A stretch of DNA of 64,000 bases from Aphrocallistes beatrix (lineage: Eukaryota > Porifera > Hexactinellida > Sceptrulophora > Aphrocallistidae): assembly GCA_963281255.1 (NCBI GenBank), contig OY725488.1, forward strand, positions 4,611,925 through 4,675,924, read 5' to 3'. Positions 43,372-53,939 of this stretch are shown here, piece by piece. The notes under the pieces were generated by a model. That model was not told the origin of the DNA and ran no database searches. It saw only the letters and a list, made by a program, of their open reading frames with translations. A program made the translations under genes and the position numbers. The number at the start of each line of letters is the position of its first letter. Position 1 is the first letter of the stretch.

Positions 43372-44885
43372 TTATTGAGAAGGATGTGCTTGCATTTTGC
43401 ACCCTTGGCTATCAATTCGTGGCACAGTTTTTGTAAGAAACAGACGGAGATAAGCTTCAAATGATATCCGCGCAAGAAATTTGTTCTTAATTAGTAAGAG
43501 CGATGAAAATCCTTGCTCACAAAGGTAAGTGCTGGGAAACATCAACCGGAGTTTTATTGCTATTTCATCCACGTTGGGATATATCACGCCCATTTCGCAC
43601 CAGAACCTGTTGAGTGCGAGTGTTTAAAATTTATCTCGGGCACTAGAATAATTGATTAATTCAACAAATCCCTCTTGGACTGGGGTCTGGTATAGAACTT
43701 ACATCAAAGCTAAATGGATTTCGAATCATTTTCATGTCCAGATCGCTCAGATCTGGGAAATAATTCTGAAATTCAATACACAATGCGGAGAGATGAGCCT
43801 TTCCTAAAGCACATATACTCTGATCTGTTGTATCCCCATCTCCAAGAGCTGCTGACAAGTTTTCAAACTTTCCCACGCCTACTTTAGCTTCCCAGAGTTC
43901 TAATTTCAAAATAAATGTCCGAATCTTGTCCACAAAATCAATCATGGTAGTAAACCGTCCTTTGAGGGACTTGTTGAGCAAGTTGACGCGCGTGAAGATA
44001 TCATTAAAGTAGTTGAGTTTTTTCAGCCATTCTTTATCTAAAAATTTGCTGAAAAATAAAGGTGTATCATACAGTGATTGTGTTTCGAAACTGAATTAAT
44101 TCTCTTTACTCGAACTCGAAATCCCGAATGAATTCCAAGAATAGCAGGTGCACCATCTGTTGTGCAAGCAGTAACATTCTTCAACGATAGTCTCATTCTT
44201 ACAAAATAGTCAGAGTCCTCCTGGAAGATATCTTGTCCTTTTGTAGTTATCTCCAAGCAATGCCAAAATAGTAACTCTTCCTTGAAGTTCTCTCCCCGTC
44301 TTTGGTGTACCGTGCAATACCAGTAGTTGTACATAACTTGAAATGTCCGTTGACTCACCAAGTTGAAGTGAAAAAGTGTTCAACAGGGCTCCCAGGATTT
44401 CAGCAACTACCTGCTGCTCAACGTCATCTGCCATATCTCTAATTCGGCGCTTAATAGTATCGTTGGAGAGAGGTAGAGAAGTTTCTTTTCGGCACTATCT
44501 CCCGAAATGCAATGCACGATGTCATTGCAACAGGAGTATAAGATTTTCTGCAATCTTATGTGTTTTCTTTTCCTGAGTGATGCGCAAAGCCACCATGTAT
44601 GAGGCACGAAGACCTGCCTGAGTCTGTTGACTGAATTGCCCTCTTTGATCGAAACGGATCGCTTTACTCCGACCCCTTTGTGTTTAAAGAAATTGATCTC
44701 TTTATCTGCAAGATCAGTGTGGCATCCGCATAAATGGCGTTTTTGAAAACTTGATTTAATCGAGCCCTCAGATAACACCTTATAACATACTACACATTGT
44801 GGTAGTTCCTGTCCCTCTTTAAGTATGGATGTAATCCGTATTTGATATAATCTTCATTATACTTCCGTTTCTTACCAGATTCCAT
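43372..44885 (-). pseudogene. hAT-4 transposase pseudogene (SCAND3/ZBED-like)
   Basis: The start is the ATG at 44885 (MESGKKRKYNEDYIKYGLHP). A frame change follows to VCYKVLSEGSIKSSFQKRHL, an N-terminal zinc-finger-like region. The core includes LGESTDISSYVQLLVLHGTP, then VTACTTDGAPAILGIHSGFR (the D-G-A-x-x-x-x-G motif) and LNKSLKGRFTTMIDFVDKIR. The C-terminus has MFPSTYLCEQGFSSLLLIKN, the dimerisation motif. The order and motifs match the Charlie/SCAND3/ZBED5-type hAT branch. Breaks between blocks (near 44,210, 44,030 and 43,650) show it is inactive. Confidence 0.85.
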
Positions 44886-45137
44886 ATGAATTTAGTTATA
44901 ATGTCAAAGTCTCAAAGAAATACTACTAGTTCAATCAAGTATTTCCGTTGAGCACCACGATACTCGGGTAGGTGTGATATGCAAATCGATATAGGGTGAC
45001 ACATATGTAGAGATATTGGAATCCTAATAATAAATTATAATTATAATTATTGATGAAACCATTGCAATCGATATATTTTAACTATATGGTATGAATCTAC
45101 TTTGTATGTGCTGGTCTGTTGATATGCTGGAGTGGAG

Positions 45138-46050
45138 ACGAGTGTGAAGTTGGCTCAGTATTCGACTGAGCACAGTTTGAGTAAAAATTTAACCAACTTC
45201 CCATTCTCAGATTTAAATAAATCTGGCACCATTCGAAAGAGGAGGATTAGGATTAGTGCTCTCTTTCAACATGATAATATTTAAAAAAATCTTTTTTTTC
45301 GATGACTTATAATATAATATGTCCGAGCACAGCTTGACCAACTATTTGGTCCGCTTTCTATAAGAATTTAATTATCAAACTTTGTAAGCAAGCTTCTTGA
45401 TGATAGTGCCCTACTGAGTTTAAATTTCAAGAAAAAATTCTAATTTATTTTTGAGATATGACTTGCGAAAGTTGGAGTTCGGACAAATCCCCCTCCCCGC
45501 TAATGTACTGAATGAGCATGTTTCGATTCTAGAAATCACATCCTATATGTGTTAGTTCGATCCCAATTTGGCATAATTCGATAAAAGAAACACAGTGCTC
45601 TCCTCTGATCTGATTTTATTTACAATACCCTCCCAAATCAGCTTCGATGTGTTCATTGAAATTCCGAGTATTATTAAAATCTGGTCACGGTGTTTCTATC
45701 TAAACTTGTTTCTACCACTAATCTCTAGAATTAGTACACCATTAACTTGTGATATTTCCATATAATGTAGCTATATTAGCTGATAATTTATCATATTTAG
45801 ATCGTTATATTTCACTCATTTTTCGGATTGTCAAAAAACCAAGTTGAATTTGACTCAATGTGTATGCATACGTATTTGGAAGCTTGACATGACATTCTTT
45901 AGTTTGACGTTTGTATTCTTTTGTGTGATGATGATATCCAAATCAATTCAACACAATCAAACTTTCTAAAATAAGCTACCTCAAGTAAGGATCTTCTCAT
46001 CACCCTATCTATCTATTTTCGTCAATTCTGAATTCCTATATGGTTTATAA
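45138..46050 (+). repeat. Left terminal inverted repeat of the Mutator-like element
   Basis: It pairs with 52444-53270. It carries about 78 extra bases (about 45525-45602) between GAGCATGTTTC and CTCTGATCTG that the right arm lacks. It ends inside at TTCTGAATTCCTATATGG. Confidence 0.93.
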
Positions 46051-46201
46051 ATTGAAGAAATTGGTTTACTTCTACAAACTTACATTTTATCGTTATATCA
46101 TTCAGTTCTAAACCAGTTGGTTCATTATTTTTCTCATCTATTCGTCTAATAGCAAATCATTGTTTTATTTCAATTCAACTTTGAACAAAACACGTGTCAC
46201 A

Positions 46202-49200
46202 ATGGAAATCTCTTCGACTGGTAGGTTCCTAAATTAACAATTATAATTATTAGTACAGCTGTATCACTATTTTTAGGTTCCAAAATCACACTTTATATGT
46301 ATATATTTATTAGATTCATTCTATAGATTTACCTTTTGATCTACAAAGATTTAGTGATTTGAATTTTGCAAGATTTATGTCATTCTCCGCTCTAAATGAA
46401 AAACTCTCCACTAGTCCTAGAGACTCAAATTCAATATGGGGCACACTTTCTAAAGAAATTTATGGTCGTAACAGGATTTCTCAAAGGCGCAAGTTATACC
46501 TGAAGTGGACAAAGAATAATTTTGGCATTCAGACAGTACTGAAACGAAGGTTTGATATTCAATCTGAAGATCTTCGGGTATGTTATAGCTTAGATTTGCT
46601 CTCAATGAAAATTCGAACCACTTTGGTTAGCTCAGCCATACTGAGGATTATTTGTGATCGAGTAAATGAGAAAAGTTCCACCAAAATGGACTCTTCTGAG
46701 TTGGTTTGGGAGTCAGTAGAGTTTGATTTACATAATGATAATTTACTAATAGTTTGCTCCTCCGCTGCATCTGATATTGATACATACAATGAACTAAAAA
46801 ATAGATATCAAAATATTAGTCTAGATTCTGAAAATGATAATGGGGAAAGTGTCTATCACACGTTTATTCATTGTGAATCAATATTATGGGTTGATGGTTG
46901 CAGGTATTTTGATTGTATAATTCCTCGAATAATTCCAGGTTTTCTGCAATTTGTAGAATTAAACCAGCTTCATAGTTGTGAAGAATTCACATCTAAACTA
47001 ATGACTAAACTAAGTGGCAGTTTAATAGAGAGAAGTCCACTGGTTATCATGTGGATTTTATCAACACCTGAACTTTTGAATTTTGATTATAAACTAATAA
47101 ATGGTCTATTCAATAAAAATTATGTATTGTTAAGTGGTAGTTCAATGACGAAACTTACTTCTTGGATAAAAGATTTGAAAATTAAAGTAAAAAATAATGG
47201 GATTGAAGTGGTAAGAGCTCTGTATACAGATTGTTTAGTTAAACTACAAGGTTTACATGTGTCGAATTCAAACTCCTCATCCTCAGCTGGTGGATCAACT
47301 ACGAGCCCTGTCGTTGATCCTCTACCCGCTGAGGATGAGGAGTTTGAATTCGACAAATTAGATTTACGATCTTCTATTAAAGTAATAGACGTCCAGGAAC
47401 AATCTAGTGATTTAGGCTCAGAATTAGATGTTTCCTGTTCTAATAATCAGGGATCTGGCGAGTTTTTCCTTGAATTAGATTATTGGAATAATATATGTTA
47501 TAAGGATGTTGCTGGTAAATATAGGTTAGATAGAAATTGGACCAATATATTCGCTAGACATATTGTTGAGTTAAATCCCAAATGCGTACTTAAATTTAAA
47601 CATTATTGGATAAAGAAAAGTAGTAGTAGGAAAAAAAATAGCCCATTTTTTCAAGCATGGGCCGTATGCAAATTTAATAATTGTTTATCTTTTTATTTTT
47701 CTATTGAAGATATTAACAAGTTAATAGATAATAATATGATTCCAGTTAAATACGAGTTTAAAGGAGTTTTATCATTAGCACACTCAGATTGTAGGACTGC
47801 CCATTCTCGACATCTCTCAAGTGTTGAAAGAGAAAAGATTGGTGAGATTTTGATTAATAATCCTGCTAGTAATACTTTTTATAAACAGTTTACTGTTAAG
47901 GATAATGTAGAAGGATTCCTTCATGGTAATTTTACACATCTAAAATCAAAAGAATGTTTAAGGCGTGTTAAATCTGAATTCAAATCCGAGTATAGATTTT
48001 CTAACAATGATATTACAGATATTATAGCGACACAGGAATATTTTCGTTCATTCCTAACAGAAGTTCCTGTTTCAGGGTATATTCAGTATATAGCCCAGGA
48101 ACCATTTGTAGTCCATCTTTATTCTCAAAACCAGATAGCACTATTTAAACTATTCCAAAAGAAAGACATTGTATTGAATTTAGATGCAACTGGCTCTCTT
48201 ATAAGTAAGCCATCTAAAGTTACTAATAAAATTTATTACTATGCCCTTACTTTACAGCATCCTGAATTTTGTATAAGCCCTATACCAGTAGCAGAAATGA
48301 TTAGTAGTGATCATGGGACTGCTGAAATATCTCATTTTTTGAATAAATGGGTTTTAACTTCTAAGTTAGTATTACACAAGGCGTTAAATATTACACAAGT
48401 TGAAATGGATTATAGTTGGGCGATGATGCATAGTACATGTATAGCCTTTAATAAGATTAGCATAATGAGTTATTTAGATAAATGTTGGGAGTTTGTTGAT
48501 AATCTTAAGTCAAAATTGGATATCACAACAGTTCTCCATCTTTGTTCTGCGCACATTATGCATCGGGTTAGTTATAATTTAGATAAGCGTTATAAGATTG
48601 ATAAAAGGTTGAAGCACGTGATATTGCATGTATTAGGTACAATGGTACAGAGCACTAAAATTAATGAAATAGATCTTCTATTTGAGTCGTTGTGTTATTT
48701 ATTGGGTAGTGAGTTTATGTTACCAATCGTATCTAGTAGTATGTTAGATCTTGAGGCGTTAGTAAGAGGAATTATAGAAATTAATGATAAAGTTCCTGAA
48801 TTAATTGATGAAGAATCTGTTGTAAAAGAGAATAGTGAGACTTATAGGCAAAGATCTCCTTTTGGGAAACATTTTGACAAAATCTATATAAAATGCTTAG
48901 ATCAAATTAGAGCTGATAAAGGCTCAGTCAGTATTAAAAATGTATCATATTATCCTAATTTACTTGAATATCTATTAACCAATTATCTCCCTATACTTCC
49001 GTTTTGGACAGGTATAATAATAAGTAAAATCAGGCAAGATAGAATTCATACTGACAGCAATGCCATTGTTGAGAATTGGTTTAAAATAGTTAAATATGAC
49101 ATATTTAAATCCGAAATAAATATTAGACCAGGTGATTTTATTCGTACTATATATCCACATATAGAAGATAGAATGGCATCTTTTAAGTTCGCGTTTCAAC

Positions 49201-50132
49201 CTTTGGCTCATAAAATTTTCAAGGTTAAAAAAAGAAAGCAGGAATTAGTATTCAATGAAGAAGAATGCAAAGAGGAATGGGGAAAAAGGAAAAAAGCGAA
49301 ATTAAGTTATATTTATCCTGCGTCTTGTAAGATCGATAAAATTTTTGATAAATTTAAGATAATGAATAAAATAAATGGTTCTCCTTCACGAAAAATTAAA
49401 AGAAAACTACTTAAAGAAGATGAGTCTATAGCTCCTAAATTGAAATGCTGTAAAACAACTTTAGAATCAGATGTGTTAGTACCAGATCAAATTGAAATTC
49501 TGAATGATTTAGATGTATTAGCATTAGGTAGTATCGAGTTTATATTACCAGATTTTAAACCACTTTCATTAATGGGTCAAACGAAAATTTGTAAAGACTT
49601 AGGTTTAAATATTGTAAACCCAGTTATTTGTAGGAATGATAGTAACTGTAGAACTAATTTGAATGATTTAATACCATCATTAATGTTTCCGGTTCCAATG
49701 GATGGGAATTGTTTATTTTCTTCCCTTTCTTATTTAATTACAGGCAGCATTGATAACCATCATCAAATGCGATTAATCATTACTGATAACATGGGTGGTA
49801 AATTTAAAGCTACATGTGATAAATTCATAAGAAATAAATATCCTCGATCAGTGATCAACTATCGAAATACAAAAGACTATATAACAAAGTCAAATATGAG
49901 GGGAACGAAAACCTGGGGTACTGATCTTGAACTGTTTGCCGCCACCCTAATTTTTAAGACTGATATTTGGGTTTATACAAATGATATGGGAAATAAATGG
50001 ATGATTTATTCAGGAAAAGGTGCCAGTCTAGATCAAATAATTAAGGCCCCGCCTGCTAATGAAAAAGGATCTTTGTATATACGTCATGCGAGTAATCACT
50101 ATGAACCTATATTAGTTTTAAATGGGCGTTAA
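46202..50132 (+). CDS. MULE transposase with C-terminal OTU protease (2 exons)
   Basis: Model: exon 1 46202-46220 (ATG in CACAATGG, M-E-I-S-S-T), a 106-bp intron with donor CTG|GTAGGT and acceptor TATAG|AT, then exon 2 46327-50132. This gives 1,274 residues and uses an otherwise blocked upstream frame. Without splicing, the first ATG would be 46377. A C/H-rich presumed DNA-binding region lies around residues 430-520 (AVCKFNNCLSFYF, later HSRHLSS). The transposase core has LNLDATGSL (D626), VEMDYSWAMM (D701), HLCSAHIMHR (CxxH 746-749) and SNAIVENWFKIVKYD (E922), fitting the MULE D-D-E with CxxH. The OTU part has VPMDGNCLFSSLSYLITG (D1132, C1135), GTDLELFAATLIFKTDIWVY and NHYEPIL (H1264). No stop or frameshift interrupts it. 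A NOF-type transposase is most likely; the OTU role is unknown. Confidence 0.88.
47260..47355. repeat. 96-bp palindrome inside the transposase coding sequence
   Basis: Arms 47260-47287 and 47328-47355 are 28-base perfect reverse complements, starting TGTCGAATTCAAACTCCTCA. The 40-base centre contains a further GGATCAAC/GTTGATCC pair. The length is 32 codons, so the frame is kept. It encodes SNSNSSSSAGGSTT... then PAEDEEFEFD, and because of the symmetry the antisense strand reads nearly the same peptide. It lies in a linker between the N-terminal region and the putative zinc finger. Confidence 0.97.
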
Positions 50133-50329
50133 TTCATTTTATATCATTCTTTATTAGAGGGATTTCTTATGTTAAATATTTTATGATAGACACATTTAAT
50201 TTAGGGCTGTTTAAATATATTTACCAAGCAGTATATTGAAAATTTCGTTACTATTAATTCACGTATAAATATAACACTACTAAATTTGTACTATTTTTAA
50301 GGATTCCTACTTCGTACGTTAAGAGATAC

Positions 50330-51070
50330 AATTATTAAGATTTCAGATTCAAAATATACAAGACACATTCGAATTAATCAAAGTAGAGTATTTCTAATCA
50401 ACTAATCATTCCCAACGTTTCAAATTATCAATCAGTACCACAGTGTGCCACATGTCATTTTTGGTGATGAATTACGTCAGGTGGCACAGGTTCATAGTTT
50501 TTCATTGATGGTGATCAATTTATTTGAAATTTTCAACTATGACTAATTCGAATGTGTAGATTTCGAATGAGGTAGACTCTTTGTTTCTCTTAGAGTTAGA
50601 ATTCATTTTCGTTCATGAAAAGATCCAAATTAGTGCTGGTTGTATGAGGAAGAATGAAGTGTTCAAATTCTGTCCCGATAGTGTATTACACTAACCGGAC
50701 AAAAGTGTTTGAACACTTCATTTTTCCCATACAATCAGTACTAAATAGGATAATTTCATGGAGGGAACCGCATTCAGTCCCTATGAGATTCCAAGAGTGA
50801 TTTCAAATTCGAAATCTACACATTCGAATACATCACAGTTGAAGATATCTAATTAATTTCTTACCCCAATGGTTACAAATATCAACCTGTGCCACCAGAG
50901 GTAATTCATCACCATCATAAAGTGTTTAAAATGGACAAGTTTCGGACAGAGTGTTACTGATTGATACTTTGAAAGTCGGGAATAAAGAATTGATCAGAAA
51001 TATTCTACTGTGAGTCGAATGTGCATTTCAAATGTGAAATCCAATTAGTTGTATCCCTTACCGTTTCGAA
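50330..51070. repeat. Two Tc1-type MITE halves joined end to end
   Basis: From 50690 the terminus CACTAACCGGACAAAAGTGT leads right into a MITE body (GTGCCACCAGAGGTAATTCA near 50,890). Immediately left, ending at GATAGTGTAT, lies an inverted relative with TGCCACATGTCATTTTTGGT near 50,445. The pair lies in the noncoding right part of the Mutator-like element. Confidence 0.7.
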
Positions 51071-51089
51071 GTATTCGTCTTCATTAATA

Positions 51090-51327
51090 TACCGTAAACT
51101 GGGGCGACTTTATCCCTAAGAGGTGACTTTGTCCCACAATAGCAATATAACTAAAATACACTCAAACTAATAAATCAATGTAATCCCATTGCTAATATGT
51201 TGAATGAACTCTCAATATATCCAAACGTATTTAAACCGCAATATTTTAAGTTTGAGTATATTTTATTAAAATTGCTATTGTGGGACAAAGTCACCTCTTA
51301 GGGCCAAAGTCGCCCCAGTTTACGGTA
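51090..51327. mobile_element. TA-target MITE with ACTGGGGCGACTTT ends
   Basis: The element occupies 51092-51325 between TA dinucleotides. The ends CCGTAAACTGGGGCGACTTT are inverted and pair for about 65 bases, with one small difference. The interior shows further symmetry (AAGTTTGAGTATATTTTA). A Tc1/mariner-type origin is inferred from the TA target. It is nested in the Mutator-like element. Confidence 0.9.
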
Positions 51328-51497
51328 CTCATTTTTGTCTTCCCTGGCCTGGAGTAAGACGATTTGTACAAAATGAAATTTAGACATACTGTAATTAATA
51401 TTTGTTATAAGGTAGTTGAATATTTTTTGGTAGGTAGTGCATTTCATTTTAGGAATGTTTACTGCATCAGCAATTAGGATTGGATACATAAAATATC

Positions 51498-51554
51498 GGG
51501 CATGCCTAATTTACTGGACGGGAAGGCATCCCGTCCCGTAAATTAGGCATGCCC
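51498..51554. repeat. Short hairpin, 57 bp
   Basis: GGGCATGCCTAATTTAC and its exact reverse complement enclose GGACGGGAAGGCATCCCGTCC, itself a near-palindrome. It could fold into a very stable stem. No protein or RNA class was recognised. Confidence 0.9.
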
Positions 51555-51974
51555 TAAATATCTGAATCACTGTATATGTCCTTTATTTTATCAATTCAGT
51601 AGTAATGGTGGGAGCACTTTATATTCACAGTGTCAAAAGTATTTGATTAACTCCATCTGATTCATTTGTGTCTAAATTAGTGTGGGAATATTTTCTAGAA
51701 TAATTGATCACATTTAATCCTCAGTATGGTTGAAACCCACGAGGGATATGTACCCTAATTAGAGATAAATCTGAGCTATATACGAGCGAGATATACCTAA
51801 ACTATAGTATGGGTTTTATCTTAGAAACATCTTTCCATTTTTGAGTGAGAGTTTGGAAGTGGAAGAAATATACAGTACAGAGCAATGGAAAAATTGTACA
51901 AACATCAATTCATCAATATAATTTTAAATGACATCCATATTGTTACTTCTTCTTTTTTGCTTTATACTATTTTA

Positions 51975-52095
51975 TTTATTTATATGTATTCCATATTATC
52001 TGTTATTATTGTTGTTACTTTTTATATTTATTCCATATTATCTGTTATTACTGTTGTTACTTTTTATATTTATTCCATATTACTTATTATTTTTA
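51975..52095. repeat. 42-bp minisatellite, about 3 copies
   Basis: TTATTCCATATTATCTGTTA plus TTACTGTTGTTACTTTTTAT is repeated in tandem. It causes spurious hydrophobic open frames here. Confidence 0.9.
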
Positions 52096-52443
52096 TTTGA
52101 CTTATATACTGTATACTATCTATATTTTGTAAGCCAGGAGTCACTATCCTAAAGGTGCTGCTCGGTGAAATACTAAACCTGGTTCGAGTAGCTCGCATTG
52201 TCGAATTGTGAAAACCCTCCAGTGGGAAGTGAACTCATAACTGGTAGCATAAGTTGTTGTTGTTGTTTTGTAATAATTTAGCCTACGGGCAAATATTAAA
52301 GCTATTATCCTCAATTGAGACAATTTATACGGGCAGAGTGGTATTATATAAGATGAGTGCAGTGTAACACTAACATATAGCATGAATATTAATTTAGGAT
52401 GCAGTCTTATAAATAGGGGAGGGGGTACGCAGATTAATTAAGA

Positions 52444-53270
52444 ATATAAACTATAGGAATTCAGAATGACGAAAATAGATAGATAGGGTGATGAGAAGAT
52501 CCTTACTTGAGGTAGCTTATTTTAGAAAGTTTGATTGTGTTGAATTGATTTGGATATCATCATCACACAAAAGAATACAAACGTCAAACTAAAGAATGTC
52601 ATGTCAAGCTTCCAAATACGTATGCATACACATTGAGTCAAATTCAACTTGGTTTTTTGACAATCCGAAAAATGAGTGAAATATAACGATCTAAATATGA
52701 TAAATTATCAGCTAATATAGCTACATTATATGGAAATATCACAAGTTAATGGTGTACTAATTCTAGAGATTAGTGGTAGAAACAAGTTTAGATAGAAACA
52801 CCGTGACCAGATTTTAATAATACTCGGAATTTCAATGAGCACATCGAAGCTGATTTGGGAGGGTATTGTAAATAAAATCAGATCAGAGGAAACATGCTCA
52901 TTCAGTACATTAGCGGGGAGGGGGATTTGTCCGAACTCCAACTTTCGCAAGTCATATCTCAAAAATAAATTAGAATTTTTTCTTGAAATTTAAACTCAGT
53001 AGGGCACTATCATCAAGAAGCTTGCTTACAAGGTTTGATAATTAAATTCTTATAGAAAGCGGACCAAATAGTTGGTCAAGCTGTGCTCGAACATATAATA
53101 TTATAAGTCATCGAAAAAAAAGATTTTTTTAAAATATTATCATGTTGAAAGAGAGCACTAATCCTCCTCTTTCGAATGGTGCCAGATTTATTTAAATCTG
53201 AGAATGGGAAGTTGGTTAAATTTTTACTCAAACTGTGCTCAGTCGAATACTGCGCCAACTTCACACTCGT
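52444..53270 (-). repeat. Right terminal inverted repeat of the Mutator-like element
   Basis: Reverse complement of 45138-46050, lacking about 80 bases near 52,892. The outer end reads, reversed, ACGAGTGTGAAGTTGGCGCA. Confidence 0.93.
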
Positions 53271-53527
53271 GGAGTGGAGCGAAATTTATTATTACAGAAT
53301 TGATATTATTTGGTTAAACATCGGCGTCCCGCTAGAAAAATTGTTGGCGTACCCCTAGAAAAAGTTTTGGCATACCCTCAGCGATACGCGTACCCCAGGT
53401 TGATCCACTGGATGATTATAATTGATCTCAAAATACACATCAGTCCATTGTTGACTATAACTTGTTTCAGAATTTGTATAATAATCATGCTTAATTTACT
53501 TTATTTGTTTATTATTGTGTTCCAATA

Positions 53528-53790
53528 TAGTACACTGCTAGCCAAAAGTATTGGAACACCATATTGCATTGCATCATGAATAATACTAAAATGGGTCTCT
53601 CCAATGAAGCCAATTCTTTATAACCACGAGAGCAAATGAAAATCATTAAGTTCGAAATATCCACGCTCGAATTACTCAGTTTAGAAGTTTAACTAATATA
53701 ATAGCCTACTACATTTCCATGGTACCAGGGATAAGATAAAGTGGATTTTCTTACGCACCCATAATATGAATAAATAATTTTTGTTCCAAA
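53528..53790. repeat. Tc1-type MITE end
   Basis: TACACTGCTAGCCAAAAGTA begins a Tc1-like terminus. The motif TAGCCTACTACAT and then CCAGGGATAAGATAAAGT near 53,703-53,740 is found inverted at about 55,683-55,735. The outer MITE may therefore have been split by the retrotransposon fragment between. Confidence 0.6.
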
Positions 53791-53939
53791 TCTGCTAATT
53801 CATCATTTGTTTGATGCATAAGTATATGGAACTAGTCTACGTTCCAATAAATTAATATCAATGTTATTGTTATTTTCTTTCTCTGCTATATGGTTCCTTT
53901 TTACTTTTACGTTGTATTTGTTCTTGAATGTTAGCTCTC

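Larger units (their letters stand above)
45129..53279 (+). mobile_element. Complete Mutator-like (foldback/NOF-type) element, 9-bp TSD
   Basis: The element spans 45138-53270 (8,133 bp). It is flanked by perfect 9-mers GGAGTGGAG (45129-45137 and 53271-53279). Nine-bp duplications are characteristic of Mutator-like elements. Both ends start ACGAGTGTGAAGTTGG in inverted orientation, and the inverted repeats run about 0.91 kb on the left and 0.83 kb on the right with few differences. One gene, apparently intact, lies on the + strand (46202-50132). The right internal part holds nested MITEs and a minisatellite. Long arms plus a MULE-type transposase recall Drosophila FB/NOF elements. It is inserted in hAT-4. 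Confidence 0.93.
43194..53410 (-). mobile_element. hAT-4 element split by the Mutator-like element
   Basis: The left terminus is CAGCGGTTCTCAAACTTTTT, typical of Charlie/SCAND3-like hATs. The likely other terminus, reversed from 53410, is CAGTGGATCAACCTGGGGTA, followed by GGGTATGCCAAAACTTTTTC. Disregarding 45138-53279 leaves about 2.07 kb with a minus-strand transposase. The flanking octamers (TGCTATTG, GATGATTA) do not match, so the pairing of ends is an inference. Confidence 0.65.

Noticed and set aside
47120..47356. Antisense frame inside the transposase gene with S/N-rich then E/D-rich peptide
   Set aside because: Its similarity to the sense protein comes from the DNA palindrome at 47260-47355, not from a second gene.
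46377..50132. Single-exon start of the Mutator-like gene at the first ATG, 46377
   Set aside because: The frame is open upstream to 46314 and a good splice pair links it to an ATG in strong context at 46202, so the two-exon model is preferred, though unproven.
51885..52152. Hydrophobic membrane-like small proteins
   Set aside because: They come from a 42-bp AT-rich minisatellite in two frames.
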